Source of the DNA: JANPPS01 sp965246925
Lineage (GTDB): Bacteria > Pseudomonadota > Alphaproteobacteria > Acetobacterales > Acetobacteraceae
NCBI GenBank assembly: GCA_965246925.1
Contig: CBDFFY010000001.1
Span: 35,781 to 99,780, forward strand
Reading direction: 5' to 3'
DNA length: 64,000 nucleotides
The position numbers and the translations under genes were made by a program. Position 1 is the stretch's first letter. Every line of letters starts with the position of its first letter. The notes beneath the pieces were generated by a model, which saw only the letters and a program-made list of their open reading frames with translations, did no database searches and was not told the origin of the DNA. Shown here in pieces: positions 62,282 through 64,000 of the stretch.

Positions 62282-62686
62282 TCAGGTGCTGGCGACGAAC
62301 GTCACCGTCACCGGCACCGACACCCAGTCGCCGAAGTAGAGCGCCGGGCCGTCGCTGGTCTGCAGCAGGATGATGTTCTCGCCCTTCGGGCCCTTCAGCA
62401 CGGCGCCGCGGCCGAAGAAGTCCACCAGCTGGCCCGCCACCTGCCCGGCCGGCTGCCGCCCCTCGATCGCCGGGCGCCGCACCGTAACCGTCCATGTGCC
62501 CGAGTGGTCCGCCGCCCCGTTGATTCCCGCGCCCACGCCCGTCTTCAGGTAGCTCGAAAGCTTGGTGATCAGGTAGGGCACGCCGATCCGCGGTTCGTAG
62601 CTGATGCCCTCCCACGCGACCTCTGCACCGCCCGGAAACAGCGCCAGGCGCGCGTTCAGGGCATCGGCGATGTCCTGGCCGGTCAC
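62282..62686 (-). CDS. Tail terminator/completion-like protein, 134 residues
   Basis: GTG 62686 overlaps the upstream stop (GTGA). TGQDIADALNARLALFPGGA, then WEGISYEPRIGVPYLITKLS and GTWTVTVRRP fit the small tail terminator family (lambda U-like fold) that caps the tail tube below the head. C-terminal strands (DWVSVPVTVTFVAS) agree. Position just before the tail tube supports this. Confidence 0.7.
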   Translation of the reverse strand: MTGQDIADALNARLALFPGGAEVAWEGISYEPRIGVPYLITKLSSYLKTGVGAGINGAADHSGTWTVTVRRPAIEGRQPAGQVAGQLVDFFGRGAVLKGPKGENIILLQTSDGPALYFGDWVSVPVTVTFVAST

Positions 62687-63096
62687 AGCTGGGCGATCCG
62701 CGCCGCGGCTGCGGCCGAGATCTGCGGCAGCTCGGTGATGACCTGCTGCATCATGTGCGAGCCCGGCTGGTCGTAGGTCCGGCCACGCGCGTCCGTGCCC
62801 ACGAAACCGAACTCGATGCGCCTGGCATAGACAACGGGGTTGGCGATCGTAAAAGCGTCTCCGGCCTTCAGGGTCAGCACCACCGCCACGCTGTCCTCCG
62901 CACGGGCGCCGGCGATCGCCTCGGCCGAGCCGCCCTTCATCAGAACCCAGTTCGCCCGCAGGTAGCCGGTCTTCACCGGCGTCAGCTCCTTCACCCGCGC
63001 CAGGCAGTCCTCCGCGATCGCGCGCAGCACGCGGTCCTGGCGATCGCGCGCCTTCTCGATCCAGGCGTCCACCGCCACCAGGAGAGGATCGTCCAT
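62683..63096 (-). CDS. HK97 gp10-like head-tail joining protein, 137 residues
   Basis: VDAWIEKARDRQDRVLRAIA, then KELTPVKTGYLRANWVLMKG, then NPVVYARRIEFGF and QVITELPQISAAA match the HK97 gp10-like neck protein (VxTGxLRxSW and YAxxxExG motifs). It joins head connector and tail. ATG 63096 is clear. Confidence 0.8.
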   Translation of the reverse strand: MDDPLLVAVDAWIEKARDRQDRVLRAIAEDCLARVKELTPVKTGYLRANWVLMKGGSAEAIAGARAEDSVAVVLTLKAGDAFTIANPVVYARRIEFGFVGTDARGRTYDQPGSHMMQQVITELPQISAAAAARIAQL

Positions 63097-63111
63097 TAAA
63101 CCATTATCCCA

Positions 63112-63720
63112 TCACCGGGCCTGGACGTCCCAGGCCACGACGTCGCCCCGCTCGTAGTAGGGCGTGGCGCCCACGACCGACATCTCGCGGCCGTTCAGGA
63201 TCACCGACCAGGTCGGCAGCAGGTCGGGCAGCAGCTGCGCGGAGATCTTCAGCGCGAGATCGCGCGACCGGATGCGCTCGCCATCGATGAGGCGCACCGG
63301 GAAGCTCTGCACCATCGCGAAGGTGGCGAGGTCCGCCGCGAAGGCGAGCTGGACGGCGGCGCCGGCGGCGATCGGCGCGAGGAGCGGCTGGACCGGCACG
63401 GCCGAGAACCCGGGCGGCCCTGGCTGCGTGACGGGCCGGGCCGGGGCGGCGGCCGCGACCACGATGGGCGCGAGCGTGCCGACCTGGAGGCAGTCCCCGG
63501 GCAGCAGGCGCCCGGAGACGCGGGCCATGTCCAGCTCGATCGCCGTTGCGCCGATTGCGGCCGCCGCGCCGATCGTCACCGGCCCTGCGAAGAGCGGCGG
63601 GTTGAGCAGCGGCACCGCGCCGGCGGAGCTGCTCACCCGGCGGATCACGATGGGTGCGCCCTTGCGCTCGATGGCGTCGGCAAGGCCCATGGCCGCGGAG
63701 CCCCAGAGGGATCCGCTCAC
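63112..63720 (-). CDS. Head-tail connector-region protein, 202 residues
   Basis: GTG 63720 overlaps the previous stop (GTGA). DAIERKGAPIVIRRVSSSAG, then ATAIELDMARVSGRLLPGDC and DLALKISAQLLPDLLPTWSV look beta-rich; the latter part resembles small head-tail joining proteins. The position between a gp8-type connector and gp10 fits a stopper or neck protein. Confidence 0.65.
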   Translation of the reverse strand: MSGSLWGSAAMGLADAIERKGAPIVIRRVSSSAGAVPLLNPPLFAGPVTIGAAAAIGATAIELDMARVSGRLLPGDCLQVGTLAPIVVAAAAPARPVTQPGPPGFSAVPVQPLLAPIAAGAAVQLAFAADLATFAMVQSFPVRLIDGERIRSRDLALKISAQLLPDLLPTWSVILNGREMSVVGATPYYERGDVVAWDVQAR

Positions 63721-63998
63721 GCGGGCACCCACAGGCGGCGGTATTGCTGGAGCAGCGTGCGGGCCGCGACCGGCACCACGCCGGGTCCGGATGGGTCCCA
63801 CGCCTGCGAGGAGACGCCGGCCCAGCTCTCGCCCGTGGCGTTGAGGTCGAGCTTCCGGGCCGTCAGCAGGGCCCGCACGGTATAGATCGCCGCCTGCGCC
63901 AGCGTCTTCGGCGCCGGGTCGAGCCCGGCGGTGTAGACTACCCGCACATTGCGGCGCCCCCGCGGGAACACCCCGCCCCGCAGGAAGACGATGTTATC
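63717..63998 (-). CDS. Head-tail connector protein, 5' end outside the window
   Basis: The open frame enters from the right edge. GGVFPRGRRNVRVVYTAGLD then PAPKTLAQAAIYTVRALLTA is typical of the C-terminal half of phiE125 gp8-like head-tail connectors (Phe-x-x-Gly-x-x-N-V-x-V-x-Y-x-A-G). The tail (RTLLQQYRRLWVPA) supports this. It is truncated, so full length and start are unknown. Confidence 0.7.
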   Translation of the reverse strand, partial: DNIVFLRGGVFPRGRRNVRVVYTAGLDPAPKTLAQAAIYTVRALLTARKLDLNATGESWAGVSSQAWDPSGPGVVPVAARTLLQQYRRLWVPA

Positions 63999-64000
63999 GT

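Noticed and set aside
1..64000. tRNA genes, insertion sequences, integrase
   Set aside because: None was found by eye; no transposase or tyrosine/serine recombinase motif appears in any plausible frame.

Overview
The window reads as most of the genome of a temperate, lambda-like siphovirus (long non-contractile tail) or its prophage form. It is very GC-rich throughout. The host is probably a high-GC alphaproteobacterium (an inference from base composition and gene style). The tail module follows lambda order: tail completion, tail tube, G and G-T chaperones, tape measure, M, L, K, then an I-J fusion. A LexA/CI-like repressor, an Erf-family recombinase with SSB, and a lysis cassette support a complete temperate phage. 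No integrase, terminase large subunit, portal or major capsid gene is visible. Packaging genes run off the left edge and head-tail connector genes enter at the right edge, both on the minus strand. A circular or permuted genome with the capsid genes in the missing part would explain this.

Layout. Positions 1-1309 (minus) hold the start of the packaging operon. Positions 1409-2949 (plus) are tiny accessory genes. Positions 3256-4394 hold two paralogous small genes with terminators. Positions 4429-5508 (minus) are the repressor and a partner, opposite a zinc-binding protein and a VRR-NUC nuclease (5624-6323). Positions 6320-7660 (minus) encode an unknown 446-residue protein. Positions 8072-17340 (plus) are a long train of accessory genes, mostly of unknown function, ending at a strong terminator. 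Positions 17532-26850 (plus) are a tightly overlapping operon: Erf recombinase, SSB, ASCH protein, zinc proteins, ParA with a ribbon-helix-helix partner, a HerA-like ATPase and helix-turn-helix proteins. Positions 27171-30348 hold small regulators, an HNH nuclease and an RMF/CrpP-like protein. Positions 30371-63998 (minus) are the lysis, fibre, tail and connector genes, interrupted by plus-strand genes at 53076-53264 and 60730-62163.

The most striking feature is a system of structured intergenic elements. Family A (8 copies) and family B (13 copies) fill nearly every gap in the accessory clusters. Each copy has two or three hairpins whose stems change on both sides together while staying paired. 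Each ends in a Shine-Dalgarno sequence a few bases before the next start codon. In family B the upstream gene's stop codon is often part of the element. Nearly every accessory gene is therefore packaged as a cassette with an RNA-structured leader, resembling the start-associated sequences of some mycobacteriophages. Five cassette genes also share a C-terminal W-x2-(M/A)-PL-(S/A)-(D/L)-R motif, so the cluster has grown by duplication as well as acquisition. A third family, C, marks several gaps in the late operon.

Other notable points: a 3148-residue I-J fusion with seven tandem modules of about 220 residues; an SGNH hydrolase fused to a LamG-like domain in the fibre region; a 560-residue low-complexity fibre protein with 90-residue super-repeats; a ParA/RHH pair beside a dense dyad that could be a centromere, hinting at a phage-plasmid lifestyle; and a shared CATAAnTATG palindrome ahead of three operons.
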